Below, one piece after another: positions 9,687-18,400 of a DNA stretch of 34,144 nucleotides; position 1 is the first letter of the stretch; every line of letters starts with the position of its first letter. This DNA is from Gammaproteobacteria bacterium. Its GTDB lineage: Bacteria; Pseudomonadota; Gammaproteobacteria; SZUA-152. The position numbers and the translations under genes are program-made. Under the pieces are notes generated by a model. That model searched no databases. It was not told the DNA's origin and saw only the letters and a list, made by a program, of their open reading frames with translations. The stretch spans positions 1-34,144 of the forward strand of contig JAKIUF010000049.1 of assembly GCA_021647705.1 (NCBI GenBank), in the 5' to 3' direction.

Positions 9687-9857
9687 CTAGCGTTCAACAC
9701 TTTCGCGCAGGCATTCGCTCACAAGCTCGCGGCATTCCGCCATCAACTCTTCTTTAAGTGCTAAAATATCAACCTGACTTTGCCGCATATCCATGGATGC
9801 CACCGGTTCTGACTGAACCGTGGACTTAATTACCAACTGCCTGATCTCGATCGTCAT
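9687..9857 (-). CDS. DUF5908 small eCIS protein (Afp6-like), 56 aa
   Basis: A short gene found by translating the gap between the second tube gene and the LysM gene. The protein begins MTIEIRQLVIKSTV, the DUF5908 signature (xIEIxxLxIKxxV), and ends in an amphipathic helix rich in Glu, Leu and Arg (ALKEELMAECRELVSECLRE). Length and position match Afp6, which lies between the second tube protein and the LysM protein in Afp/PVC clusters. Its exact role in the particle is not established to my knowledge; an assembly or coiled-coil function is inference. It starts 18 nt after the tube gene and ends 8 nt before the LysM start. Confidence 0.88.
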   Translation of the reverse strand: MTIEIRQLVIKSTVQSEPVASMDMRQSQVDILALKEELMAECRELVSECLRESVER

Positions 9858-9875
9858 CTCGTCATACCACTCTGT

Positions 9876-10349
9876 TCATACCACCCTGTCAAAATAGTTA
9901 TAACTCAGCTCAATTTTTTCAATCGCAACCTCATTCTTGGTCGAGTTAAAAGCCTCAACCTCCCAGCTCACCGGAAATGCATTGACAAATGACCACGTTC
10001 GCATGGGCATGCCGACTTCATTCATCAACGAGACCACTATCGTCGTCGGTTTGATCGGCTCGATAAACTGCCCTTCAAGCACACTCCTGCACCAGATCAC
10101 CAATGGCGAGTATATCTCCGCAACACCACGTTTCAATACCAGCCTGGGATGTTTGAGTGATTTCGGCAGACGATGAACAAAACGATTCTCGCCACCCTCA
10201 GAGAGGTCTTCAGTCTCCATTTCAGAACCGATACCAGACACCTCCTGAAACGAGGTGTCGGCAAAGCCCAATGTCGTCGCGAAGACCACTTTAAAATAAA
10301 AAGCCGATGGCGGGTATCCACCCACCGATGACGATGATCCAAAAACCAT
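9876..10349 (-). CDS. Second inner-tube protein (T4 gp19-like, Afp5-type), 157 aa
   Basis: Forms the part of the inner tube that meets the spike. The sequence carries the gp19-like tube pattern: PPSAFYFKVVF at the start, then SFQEVSGIGSEMETEDLSEG, RLPKSLKHPRLVLKRG, and WSFVNAFPVSWEVEAFNSTK before the final NEVAIEKIELSYNYF. I start at ATG 10349; the frame runs open further upstream to 10574, but those residues are basic, unlike the family, and overlap the first tube gene. The ATG is 19 nt downstream of the U-tract of a strong hairpin, and its Shine-Dalgarno is weak, so it is probably made in smaller amounts than the first tube protein. Confidence 0.9.
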   Translation of the reverse strand: MVFGSSSSVGGYPPSAFYFKVVFATTLGFADTSFQEVSGIGSEMETEDLSEGGENRFVHRLPKSLKHPRLVLKRGVAEIYSPLVIWCRSVLEGQFIEPIKPTTIVVSLMNEVGMPMRTWSFVNAFPVSWEVEAFNSTKNEVAIEKIELSYNYFDRVV

Positions 10350-10367
10350 GCAGGAATACGCTCTGTT

Positions 10368-10412
10368 AAAAAAAACCACACCGGGTACGCGGCGGGATAC
10401 GCCGCCCCGGTG
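10368..10412 (-). terminator. Rho-independent terminator/attenuator between the two tube genes
   Basis: On the minus strand, CACCGGG and GCGGCG (outer and inner arms) pair with CGCCGC and CCCGGTG, with a 5-nt loop and a 3-nt bulge. This 13-bp GC-rich stem is followed by TGG and eight T residues. It begins 14 nt after the stop of the first tube gene. This is a textbook intrinsic terminator placed inside an operon, and would cut expression of the downstream single-copy baseplate parts relative to sheath and tube. Confidence 0.85.
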
Positions 10413-10425
10413 CCGAGAAGCAAGT

Positions 10426-10884
10426 TTAGGCGTTTGCGATTGTGATACCCTCATGCGCAATTTCAATCGCCTCAATTGCCGCCTCATTGCCATCGGCCTT
10501 AAGGTCGGTGCCAGTAATTTTAGTTGGCCATGCGTTGGCAAGCGTCCACACCATGGTAGGTGCTCCCGCCTCATCCAGCAGACTGATGGTAATGGGTACT
10601 CGCTTAACGGTATTCATCTTGATCTGGTTAAACCAGTCCCAAAATTTATTATCAGACTTAAAAACCCCCTTCTTCATGGTGACATTGCTCGACTTTTTAA
10701 TACCGGGCATCGTGATCGTCGAAAACTCAGGGCTATCACCGTGACGATATTCAATCGGTTGTGCCTCTATATCCAATCCAGAGACTTCCTGAAAAGAGAG
10801 TACCTCGCTATCCCATTTCACCTGAAAATAAAACTTTGGCAACGGCCATACGGTAGTCGACTGTGTAGATCCATCATCAGCCAT
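10426..10884 (-). CDS. Main inner-tube protein (T4 gp19-like, Afp1-type), 152 aa
   Basis: Stacked hexamers of this protein form the tube that is driven through the target envelope. The family pattern is complete: PLPKFYFQVKWDSEVLSFQE, VSGLDIEAQPIEYRHGDSPE, then KKSSNVTMKKGVFKSDNKFW, and near the end WTLANAWPTKITGTDLKADG followed by NEAAIEAIEIAHEG. A strong Shine-Dalgarno (AAGGGAGGTG) precedes ATG 10884, which suits an abundant structural protein. It follows the sheath gene by 70 nt and is followed at once by an intrinsic terminator, so sheath and main tube are the last genes transcribed at full level. Confidence 0.95.
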   Translation of the reverse strand: MADDGSTQSTTVWPLPKFYFQVKWDSEVLSFQEVSGLDIEAQPIEYRHGDSPEFSTITMPGIKKSSNVTMKKGVFKSDNKFWDWFNQIKMNTVKRVPITISLLDEAGAPTMVWTLANAWPTKITGTDLKADGNEAAIEAIEIAHEGITIANA

Positions 10885-10954
10885 AACACACCTCCCTTCT
10901 ATCTGTTATTCAAAAATATTATTGTAATCATTCGTGATTAATCAACCATTCGAA

Positions 10955-12511
10955 CTACGATTTCTGCATCTGCTGTTGGAAGGTGATCTCGATGAACTCA
11001 GCCGGACGTGAAATCGCCACCAGCACGGTCACGCGCAAAATGCCTTCAAGTATATCTTCAGAGGTCATGGTTTCACCCAACCCTACATTCACGCTAAAGG
11101 CATCATCAGGGCTTGCACCTGCCAGGCCGCCACGTTTCCAGATACCCGTCAGGAAGTTGCGAATCATACTTTTGATGGTCACCCAGGTGTTCGCGGTATT
11201 GGGTTCAAAGACATAGGCCTTGGTCGCAAGTCGAATCGATTCTTCAAGCATGATCATGGTGCGACGCACATTGACGTAACGCCAGTCGAGACTGTTGCCA
11301 TCAAGCGTTCGTGCGCCCCAGACCAACGTACCTTCACCGATAAAAGAACGGATCGCGTTGATCGATTTACCCTGTGTGGTGACATTCAGATCTTCCTGTT
11401 CGTCATGGGTGATATTCACTGTGGGCGACACGACCGCACTCAAGCTCACATTGGCGGGCGCCTTCCAGACGCCGCGGGTGTTATCAACCATCGTATAGAC
11501 ACCCGCCATCGCCGCCGCTGGTGGTAACAGGTTGAGCTGCTCTCTCATCTCTTTAATGAGATTGCCAAACATCGGGCTTGATGCACGCAGGCTTTTATTC
11601 AGCAACATCTTGTCGGCCAGGACTTCTTCACCTACCCGGCCATCCCAGTCACTGGTGATATTATTGATCATCTCGATCTGCTGGATTGCTTTCGGTGTAC
11701 TGTTATCATCAGGCGCTTCACCAAGATTCAACTCAGTACGTAACAGCCCTTGCAACACTGTTGGATTGGTGACATTTTCATAACTCAACTCACTATCCTG
11801 CACGATGGTGGTATTTACCCATGGGTAATAGGCCGTCGCAAAGTCGAGATAGTTTATACCAAGCGCCGAGCGGAAATTGTCAATGCAGTCACCCGCAGGA
11901 TCCTGACGATCTTTGCCCCCTCCCCACACATCAAGGATCGCGACACGATTGCGCATTTTTCCACCACAATGAGCCAGCGCAGCCTGCTGCACACTACTGC
12001 TGTCTACCGCTGATAACAGTACGGTTTCAGGCACGACAACCATTGTCGGTTCCTGCTCTTTTACCAGCAGGTTAATACCCTTTGAAAGCTTGTCTGCTTC
12101 GACACTGTTTGTTTCGACACTATCATCTTTTTCGTAATTTCCGACTGAAACGATATAACAAGGGCCACCGCCATTCTGAAAGAACAGCAGCATACTGTAA
12201 TAAAGCAGATATTTTCCGGCGCTTTGATTTAGCAGATATTCCTGGCCTGCCAGTTGAAATGCGGTCTCTTCAAAAGAGTCCGCTGGTTTTTCCTCGATCT
12301 TAAATTGAGGCGCTGGTCCAAAACCATAATAATTGTGAAACTCAGACATGGAGGTAATACGCCACGGCTTATTAGACAGTGATTTACCCTTGTTATCAGC
12401 CCTTTCGGTATAGCCAATAAATGCGGGTACCGCAGTCGCGACCTCAACGACAGAATTTGGAAAGGCATTTTTCTCAACGATATAGACGCCTGGCGTTTTC
12501 ATCTGCCCCAT
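10955..12511 (-). CDS. Contractile sheath protein (Afp2/3/4-like), 518 aa
   Basis: Outer sheath whose contraction powers injection. Residues 1-30 show the classic start of tail sheath proteins (MKTPGVYIVEKNAFPNSVVE, then AVPAFIGYTE). The C-terminal domain has the conserved WGARTL block (residues near 390), RYVNVRRTMIMLEESIRLAT, FEPNTANTWVTIKSMIRNFL and a closing RPAEFIEITFQQQ. Afp has three sheath paralogues; only one is seen here. AAGGGAGAT precedes the ATG at 12511. The alternative internal start would remove three residues (MGQ). It lies between the unrecognised 290-aa gene and the main tube gene. Confidence 0.96.
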   Translation of the reverse strand: MGQMKTPGVYIVEKNAFPNSVVEVATAVPAFIGYTERADNKGKSLSNKPWRITSMSEFHNYYGFGPAPQFKIEEKPADSFEETAFQLAGQEYLLNQSAGKYLLYYSMLLFFQNGGGPCYIVSVGNYEKDDSVETNSVEADKLSKGINLLVKEQEPTMVVVPETVLLSAVDSSSVQQAALAHCGGKMRNRVAILDVWGGGKDRQDPAGDCIDNFRSALGINYLDFATAYYPWVNTTIVQDSELSYENVTNPTVLQGLLRTELNLGEAPDDNSTPKAIQQIEMINNITSDWDGRVGEEVLADKMLLNKSLRASSPMFGNLIKEMREQLNLLPPAAAMAGVYTMVDNTRGVWKAPANVSLSAVVSPTVNITHDEQEDLNVTTQGKSINAIRSFIGEGTLVWGARTLDGNSLDWRYVNVRRTMIMLEESIRLATKAYVFEPNTANTWVTIKSMIRNFLTGIWKRGGLAGASPDDAFSVNVGLGETMTSEDILEGILRVTVLVAISRPAEFIEITFQQQMQKS

Positions 12512-12534
12512 GATATCTCCCTTACATTATACAG

Positions 12535-13407
12535 TTAGCAGTTAATATAGATTTCCGACACAACCTCGCTACGACCATCGATAACATCACGCCCCAGGTG
12601 CATGGCTTTCGCGACCGGCAATCGTTTGATAATTACTTTTTCACCCCCGCTTCCTCGCTCGCGTAACTGGAAACGATAATGCGAACATGCTTTCAATGAC
12701 AATCGCTCAGCCGTACGGAATATCATCGCTTCACGACGATCATCCAGCAACGCTTTTCCCATAAACACAAATTTAGCCACGCCATCCAGATCTGACAGCA
12801 ACATATTTTCTTTGGCTAATTGACCCAGCAGATAGTATTTCCAGAATATCTGCCGCTCTCCAAACTTTATAGCGTAGTTCTTAGGAACCGCTTTATTATT
12901 GTCATCAACAGCGCTCAGATCTTTTTCTGTAATCTGGATATTCAGTACAAAGAGAGGTAACTTTCGCCTTTCCCTGTGACCAAGCACACCCTCCAGCTGG
13001 TTTGACTCTAGCATAACAGTGTCGATCGTAGATACATTTTTCGCGCCATGCAACATGATGCGATCATTAACGATATTTTCTCTTTGGTGATTATCAAAAA
13101 ACAGAACACCATCGTTAGTCTCGACCGATATGTCTGTCAGACTTTTAAATACAGCATCGTCCGCATACACTTTGAAGACAAGATTAAGCGGTTCATCTTT
13201 GTCTTCGGCATAAAGCTGCAATGATTCGCTATTTTTTCTGTCGTACAACACAGCGATTCCACCAGCGACCGGTTTAATCAGCAACCCGGCATTTCCAATC
13301 ACATGTGCCGTATTAACAGTGGGGATAAAACCAAGTCCATGAGCCAGGCCACTCTCATAAAAGTCGTGCTCTGTCACAAAGGTAAATAGCGTTGAATAAT
13401 CTCCCAT
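12535..13407 (-). CDS. Unrecognised eCIS-operon protein, 290 aa
   Basis: I do not recognise a named family. The protein has no signal peptide or membrane segment. The N-terminus reads LFTFVTEHDFYESGLAHGLG, the middle is beta-rich (VFKVYADDAVFKSLTDISVE, ILNIQITEKDL-like strands), and the C-terminus is basic with REAMIFRTAERLSLKACSHY and a Gly-rich turn. It lies 2 nt after the DUF4255 gene and 23 nt before the sheath gene, so it is co-expressed with the cap and sheath proteins. That position suggests a structural or sheath/cap assembly role, but this is inference only. Confidence 0.75.
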   Translation of the reverse strand: MGDYSTLFTFVTEHDFYESGLAHGLGFIPTVNTAHVIGNAGLLIKPVAGGIAVLYDRKNSESLQLYAEDKDEPLNLVFKVYADDAVFKSLTDISVETNDGVLFFDNHQRENIVNDRIMLHGAKNVSTIDTVMLESNQLEGVLGHRERRKLPLFVLNIQITEKDLSAVDDNNKAVPKNYAIKFGERQIFWKYYLLGQLAKENMLLSDLDGVAKFVFMGKALLDDRREAMIFRTAERLSLKACSHYRFQLRERGSGGEKVIIKRLPVAKAMHLGRDVIDGRSEVVSEIYINC

Positions 13408-13409
13408 CG

Positions 13410-13985
13410 CTAAACTCCCACTGCTAACCCGGGCTTCTTCACCAGGGTACTTTGAGACTGGATATCACCGGCATCAAACATCACCACCCTGACCTTATAA
13501 AGCACCGATGGAAGATACTTCCCGCCCAACATCCCCCACATACTGCTCAAGTCCTGCATGTTCATGTTTTCGATATCGAGCACAAGTTTTTCGATACGCT
13601 TATCCAGCGCTGGCGTATTGTATCGGTCCATCACCGGCTGACGTTGAAAAAAACTAACCGCCGTCGAAACAAACTTGAGCCCTTCTGAATAATTGCTGCC
13701 GTTAAAATTTCCCGCAACCATTAGATACAGGTTTAGATAAAGCGGCGGCGTTGATACCACACTGCGCTCTACTCCCGGCGCATTAAGATGAGCCTGCTGC
13801 TGAGGCGTATTGTCTTTTTCGACATTCACCAAAAACAGAGCAAGCTTGTTATTCACATGCGCAGAGACAGTGCCATCAAGCTCCAGCAGATTCGATATCA
13901 CCACCATGTCTTCACTCAGTGAAAACGTGCGCCTGATATATTGATTTAATTCACTGGCAATATGACTAATAGCAACATCAATCAT
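13410..13985 (-). CDS. DUF4255 tube/sheath-terminating cap protein (Pvc16/Afp16-like), 191 aa
   Basis: DUF4255 (Pvc16 N-terminal family) proteins end the distal tip of the tube and sheath and control particle length. Visible family features are the helical start (MIDVAISHIASELNQYIRRT), HVNNKLALFLVNVEKD, the TPPLYLNLYLMVAGNF strand block, and a C-terminal SSMWGMLGGKYLPSVLYKVR segment. Length near 190 aa is normal. It is the first gene of the eCIS operon here. In Afp the equivalent gene is last in the cluster, so the order is rearranged. Upstream, no convincing promoter boxes could be fixed by eye. Confidence 0.9.
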   Translation of the reverse strand: MIDVAISHIASELNQYIRRTFSLSEDMVVISNLLELDGTVSAHVNNKLALFLVNVEKDNTPQQQAHLNAPGVERSVVSTPPLYLNLYLMVAGNFNGSNYSEGLKFVSTAVSFFQRQPVMDRYNTPALDKRIEKLVLDIENMNMQDLSSMWGMLGGKYLPSVLYKVRVVMFDAGDIQSQSTLVKKPGLAVGV

Positions 13986-14468
13986 GTGATATGCAACCCT
14001 CTCTAATCCGGTGGTGTTACATTACAATTGATGAAGTAGACTGATGCTTCAATACACGAGCAGGTACGTCTAATGCAAACCTCTGTGTAACAACCCCTTC
14101 AATCGAACCCGAATGGACTGTCGTCTGGCGCATAACTACATACAGAACCACACATAGCCATTATCTGGAAGAAATACAGTGCGCATTTTTTATCACTGTC
14201 TGACGCTAAAGATTGAGGACAGTATAAATACTCTTTTCTACGTAGTAAACTGCCAGCTAGAATCAGTAGGGCAATCGGACTTAAATGTACAAAGCTTTGC
14301 TCATTTAATGAGCAAATATAGATTGAAGTGTGATTTTTTATAATGGTTCCTGACGGAGTTTTCATTGATGCTTGTGCGTTAAACAGCTTTCATGGCGCGA
14401 ACAGTTTATCATTCCCTCTGTTTTGAGGATAATAACCAGCAAACCCACCCTAAAAGCTCAGGAAACCT
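13986..14468. other. Gene-free stretch between the eCIS operon and the helicase remnant
   Basis: This 483-nt stretch must contain the eCIS promoter (minus strand) and the upstream region of the helicase remnant (plus strand). A minus-strand frame at 14099-14365 exists but has no recognisable product or ribosome-binding site. I see no tRNA, clear repeat or convincing -35/-10 pair. Confidence 0.5.
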
Positions 14469-15120
14469 ATGGCAGCTAAAAAGCGTAAAAAAAGCGTAAA
14501 AAAAACGGTCTAGCAAGAATCAGTCTCAACCTTCGTTCCAGGGCTGGAACACAAGCGATGAAGATGAAATCGAACGTCGTCGCCAGCGCGGGGCTGTTGA
14601 GGTTTGTCGCATTGTGCCCGTAACTGACACGCATACGTTTTATGGTGACTATCAACTTCACTCCGGTAATGGTGGCCACTATGTGATCGAAATTCGCTCA
14701 CTGAACGAGCCCGTCAACAGTTGTAATTACCCTGACCACACGGTTAATCACCTTGGTACCTGCAAACATGTGGAAGCGGTATTACACAAAGTGGCCAAAG
14801 GGAAAAAATGCCGTTTTCAGGCAGCGGCAGCCAAAGGCAGTCCATTGGTGGAGATCTTTCTCGATCGTCGCGATGAGAAGATTAAAATAGTCTGGCCACC
14901 GCGCAGCCGTCCCCGCTCAAAACTGCGCGAGTTGCTGGAACCCTGTTTTTCCGCTGACGGTACACTGCTGCGAAATCCCGTCACGACATTCCCTGTGTTA
15001 CGCCAAAAAATCACGCAGGCTCCCGGAGCGATCCGCGACAAGATCAGGGTCTCACAACAAATCGAACCATGGCTGGCGCGTCAAATTCACTGGATTTTCC
15101 TAAGCTGGGTGTCCTGCTAA
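14469..15120 (+). pseudogene. SNF2-type helicase N-terminal remnant with SWIM-like motif, frameshifted and 3'-truncated
   Basis: An ATG at 14469 with AGGAAA upstream starts a Lys-rich peptide (MAAKKRKK) that hits TAG at 14511. The +1 frame then continues through GWNTSDEDEIERRRQRGAVE, GDYQLHSGNGGHYVIEIRSL and NSCNYPDHTVNHLGTCKHVE. That pattern is the SWIM-bearing N-terminus of SNF2/DEAD-box helicases of roughly 900-1000 aa. Dropping one A from the A8 run at 14498-14505 would restore a single frame. The SWIM motif has Tyr (TAC 14728-14730) where the family has its second Cys (CxC), a one-base change. No helicase motor motifs follow; about 700 residues are missing. Three independent lesions argue for real decay, although the A8 indel alone could be a sequencing slip. 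Confidence 0.72.
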
Positions 15121-15233
15121 ACTCGCTGAATGAAGCCCATAGCCGGGAAATGGCGTTAGCTCAACAGGTCACAAAGCTAGAAACCCGCTTAATTAAAATT
15201 CAATCTGCATCAGTAGTTAAAAATGGTAACTAG
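15069..15233 (+). CDS. Small hypothetical protein, 54 aa
   Basis: An ATG at 15069 opens a 55-codon frame overlapping the end of the helicase remnant in another frame. The peptide (start MAGASNSLDFPKLGVLLNSL) ends in a likely amphipathic helix (NEAHSREMALAQQVTKLETR). The composition looks coding, but I recognise no family and the ribosome-binding site is weak. It could be an independent small gene or a shifted C-terminal scrap left by an internal deletion in the helicase gene. Confidence 0.35.
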   Translation: MAGASNSLDFPKLGVLLNSLNEAHSREMALAQQVTKLETRLIKIQSASVVKNGN

Positions 15234-15404
15234 ACAGGCAACACGAATGAATTGCCAGCGACGGCCGCATCGGCGAGACTATGGCCGTACTTCATAAAGA
15301 ATAATCTACTGTATGTAGGAGAGAGTTAAAACTCAGTCACATTTGATGTGATGCCAATACTGGGCGATCGTGGACATTATCAACAAACCCTTTCGGTCAT
15401 GTAT

Positions 15405-15449
15405 TGATAAAAAGTAGGCTGTCCGTTAAGAGCCGATTTACGGACAGCC
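15405..15449 (-). terminator. Rho-independent terminator of sbcDC
   Basis: On the minus strand, GGCTGTCCGT (15449-15440) pairs perfectly with ACGGACAGCC (15426-15417) across a 13-nt loop, followed by TACTTTTTA. The stem begins 1 nt after the sbcC stop codon. Confidence 0.8.
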
Positions 15450-15450
15450 A

Positions 15451-18400
15451 CTAGCGTGACAGCGAAGCGCCACATCCTGGGCCACTGATCACACTTCGTC
15501 CACCCGTTTGGGGATTGACCTGTATTTGAGTGCTGATGCGTTCTTTAAGGGCGGGTACGTGTGATATAACACCAATCAGTTTGCCGTCCTGTTGCAATCC
15601 AGCCAGAGTCTCCAATGCTGTTTCCAGCGCCTCTTCATCCAATGTGCCAAAGCCTTCATCCAGGAACAGTGAATCAACGCGGACGTTTTTACTGGCCATG
15701 TGTGACAGGCCCAGCGCCAGGGAAAGACTGACAATAAAACTTTCACCGCCCGACAGGTTCCTGGTGGAGCGAATTTCACCGGCCTGATAGTTATCGACCA
15801 CATTGAGTTCCAGAGGCTGTGCTTCATCCCGAATAAGAAGGTAGCGTTCAGACATTTTTTGTAGTTGCCGATTGGCGTGACCAACCATCATTTCGAATGT
15901 CAGGCCCTGGGCAAAGTTTCGAAACTTCTTACCGTCAGCCGAACCAATCAGTTCGTGTAACAGATCCCATCGTAAAGATTCGCGTTTTTGCGCATCAATG
16001 GCTTTGCCTCGTTCCTTCTGCGTTAGCTTCAGGTTCTCGTTATCCTTTAGCTTCTGACGAATACCACCAACCTCTTGCTGGAGGTCTTTTTGCCTGGAGA
16101 CAAAACCGGCCAGCTTTAAATCAATTTCCTCACGTGGCTGATCCGTAATTTTCTTCTGTCGTTCAGTTTCTAACTGAGCCTTTTTATCACGCGCTTTCGA
16201 TGTTAATTCTGTTTGTTCATTAGTGAGAGCCTGGGCTTGTTCCATCAGCTGTTTGCGCTCATCTTCAGGCAGACATGCTGCGACATAACGTGCTTCATCT
16301 ACAAAGCCGAACACGCCAAGCCGGGTGAGAAATATTCCTTCACGCTCCTGCAACTGAGTGGTCCGCGCAGCCAGCGACTTTTCCAGGCTTTCAATACTGT
16401 GTTTTAATTTGCCGTGTTCCTGAATTGCGGTATTAAGCGCCTGATGGGCAGCATTGAGATTCTTTTCTGCTGCCTCAATTACTACAGAGAGACGAGACTC
16501 CTCTTCATCAGAATTCTTGTCGCCGAAAAGATCGTGGCGCTCACGGTTCAGACCATCCTGTTCAGACTGTAATTTGCCAAGTTGGTCCCGTAATTTTGTC
16601 ATCCCGGCAACCGACTTTTTAATCTGTTCATCCTGATGATCTGTCTGCATCACCAGAGCCGAAATAGCTTGCTCAAGTTCTAATTTTTCTTTGCTCCGTG
16701 CCAGCCATTGTTCACGGCGAGCGGTCAGCTCAATCTGAATTTGATCAAGTCGATCCGAAGATAGCGTCTCAATACCGTAGACAGAAATCTCCTGTTGCAC
16801 ATCATCCTGAGCGGTATGAAACTGGGCATCAAGCGCCCCGGCTTCGGCTCTTAGTCGCTCAAGTGCCTGTTGTGCTGTATCCCGTTTATGAGTTGCGCTC
16901 TGAGTCTCTTGCGCTGACACAGAAACCGCCTCTTTTGTTTTATCAAACAATTCTCGCTGTACGGTTATGTCTTTCTCTAGCACCTCAGCCGCAAGCACTA
17001 TTTTTTCAGAACGATCAAGATCATCTTCAGTCACCTGTTGCAGGGACGACAAGACCTCAGCCAATGCTGGACCTGAAACATCAATGGATAGCAAAATACC
17101 GTTTTGCTTTATCAAGGACTCTGACACTGCGATCCTGTCGCTACAATCCTGCTTCCGCGCAACAACTTGTTCCAAGTCCTTGTGGATTCCCGCTTGTTTA
17201 ATTTTTAAGTCAGCAACAATATCATTGGCCGCTTCTCGGTCAGCTCTCGCCGTGCGTAGCGTTGCAATTGTTTCATCAGCAAGCGGGATATTTCCTTCTG
17301 CGAATGGATGCTCCTTAGAGCCGCACAGTGGACAGTCCTCACCATCCTGTAGTTGATGCCGGGCCTCGTCAAAACTTTGGATCGTTTTTAGCAAAGTGAG
17401 TTGTGTTTCAAGCAACTTCACCTCTTTCTCAAGGGCGGCGTGTTTTTCGACTTGAATTTGATGCTGCCCGGCAAGCTTGACGCTATCGGCGGTGAGTTCA
17501 TCATGACGGCTGCCCAGCTTGTCAAAGCTGTCTCTCGAATCAACAAGAGACTGGTGCGCCTCGCTAATTTTTTCGAGCAGGAATTTCCTCCCTTTCAATG
17601 CCTCCAAACTATTGCGCCAGACTGACAGCTCTTTATCTTCAAGCGTATTTGTTAGTTCAAGCTGTTTTTGGCCTAGCAAGCTCTGAATAACATTAAGCCC
17701 ACGCTGCTGTGCTTCGGAGTTTTCTACATGTTCATCCCAGGCCCGGTTAGTCTCAATGACCAAAACCTCGGCCGCATTGAATTCATCAACCTTACTGCTT
17801 TGCTGGTCATGAATATTCTTAAGCACGCCAAAACGGTTACGAATCCCAGCCAAGTGCTCAACAAGACCTTCATCTACGTTGGTTTCATCCAGATGTTTCA
17901 GCACATCGTCAAAGGCTTTGTTTTTGTTGGCCAGAACCATGCAATCGTCATCATGATTGGCACGAAGCATATCGAGTGACTTGTCCTGCTCGCCAATTGC
18001 ATCCCCCGCCGCCTTGATAGGGGCATCTTTTTCCCGAAGCTTCAGATCCAGCTCACGCGCTTTGCGGATGATGGGCAGCGCTTCTTTTTGTTCAAGTTTA
18101 TTCTGTTCAAGCGTCTGACTGGCTAGCCTCACAACGTCTTCATCACGCTTTACAGCCGCCTCTTGTGTCGGCAGCAATGCCAGATGTTCAACCTGTTTCT
18201 GATGTTCAGTCACTTGTTCACGGCGCAGTGCTGTCAGCTCTGCATACTCACCTGCCAGCTCCAATGCTTGAGTGGCTTGCTGAAGTTTTTCACGCGCAGG
18301 TTGAAACGCCTCCTGACGCGGCAGCCAATCACGTTGTTGCGCCTCAACAGACAGCAAGTCCTGCTTAAGCCTTGCGATACCATCAAGCCATACCAGCGCC

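Noticed and set aside
10350-10574. Upstream extension of the second tube frame to 10574
   Set aside because: It overlaps the first tube gene, is basic and unlike the family, and passes through the terminator hairpin; the ATG at 10349 gives the normal tube length.
12521-12545. TATAAT-like box just upstream of the sheath gene (minus strand)
   Set aside because: No acceptable -35 element lies at the right distance, and the start site would fall on the ribosome-binding site; probably chance in AT-rich sequence.
14099-14365. 88-codon minus-strand frame upstream of the eCIS operon
   Set aside because: It has no recognisable product, no ribosome-binding site and unconvincing composition.
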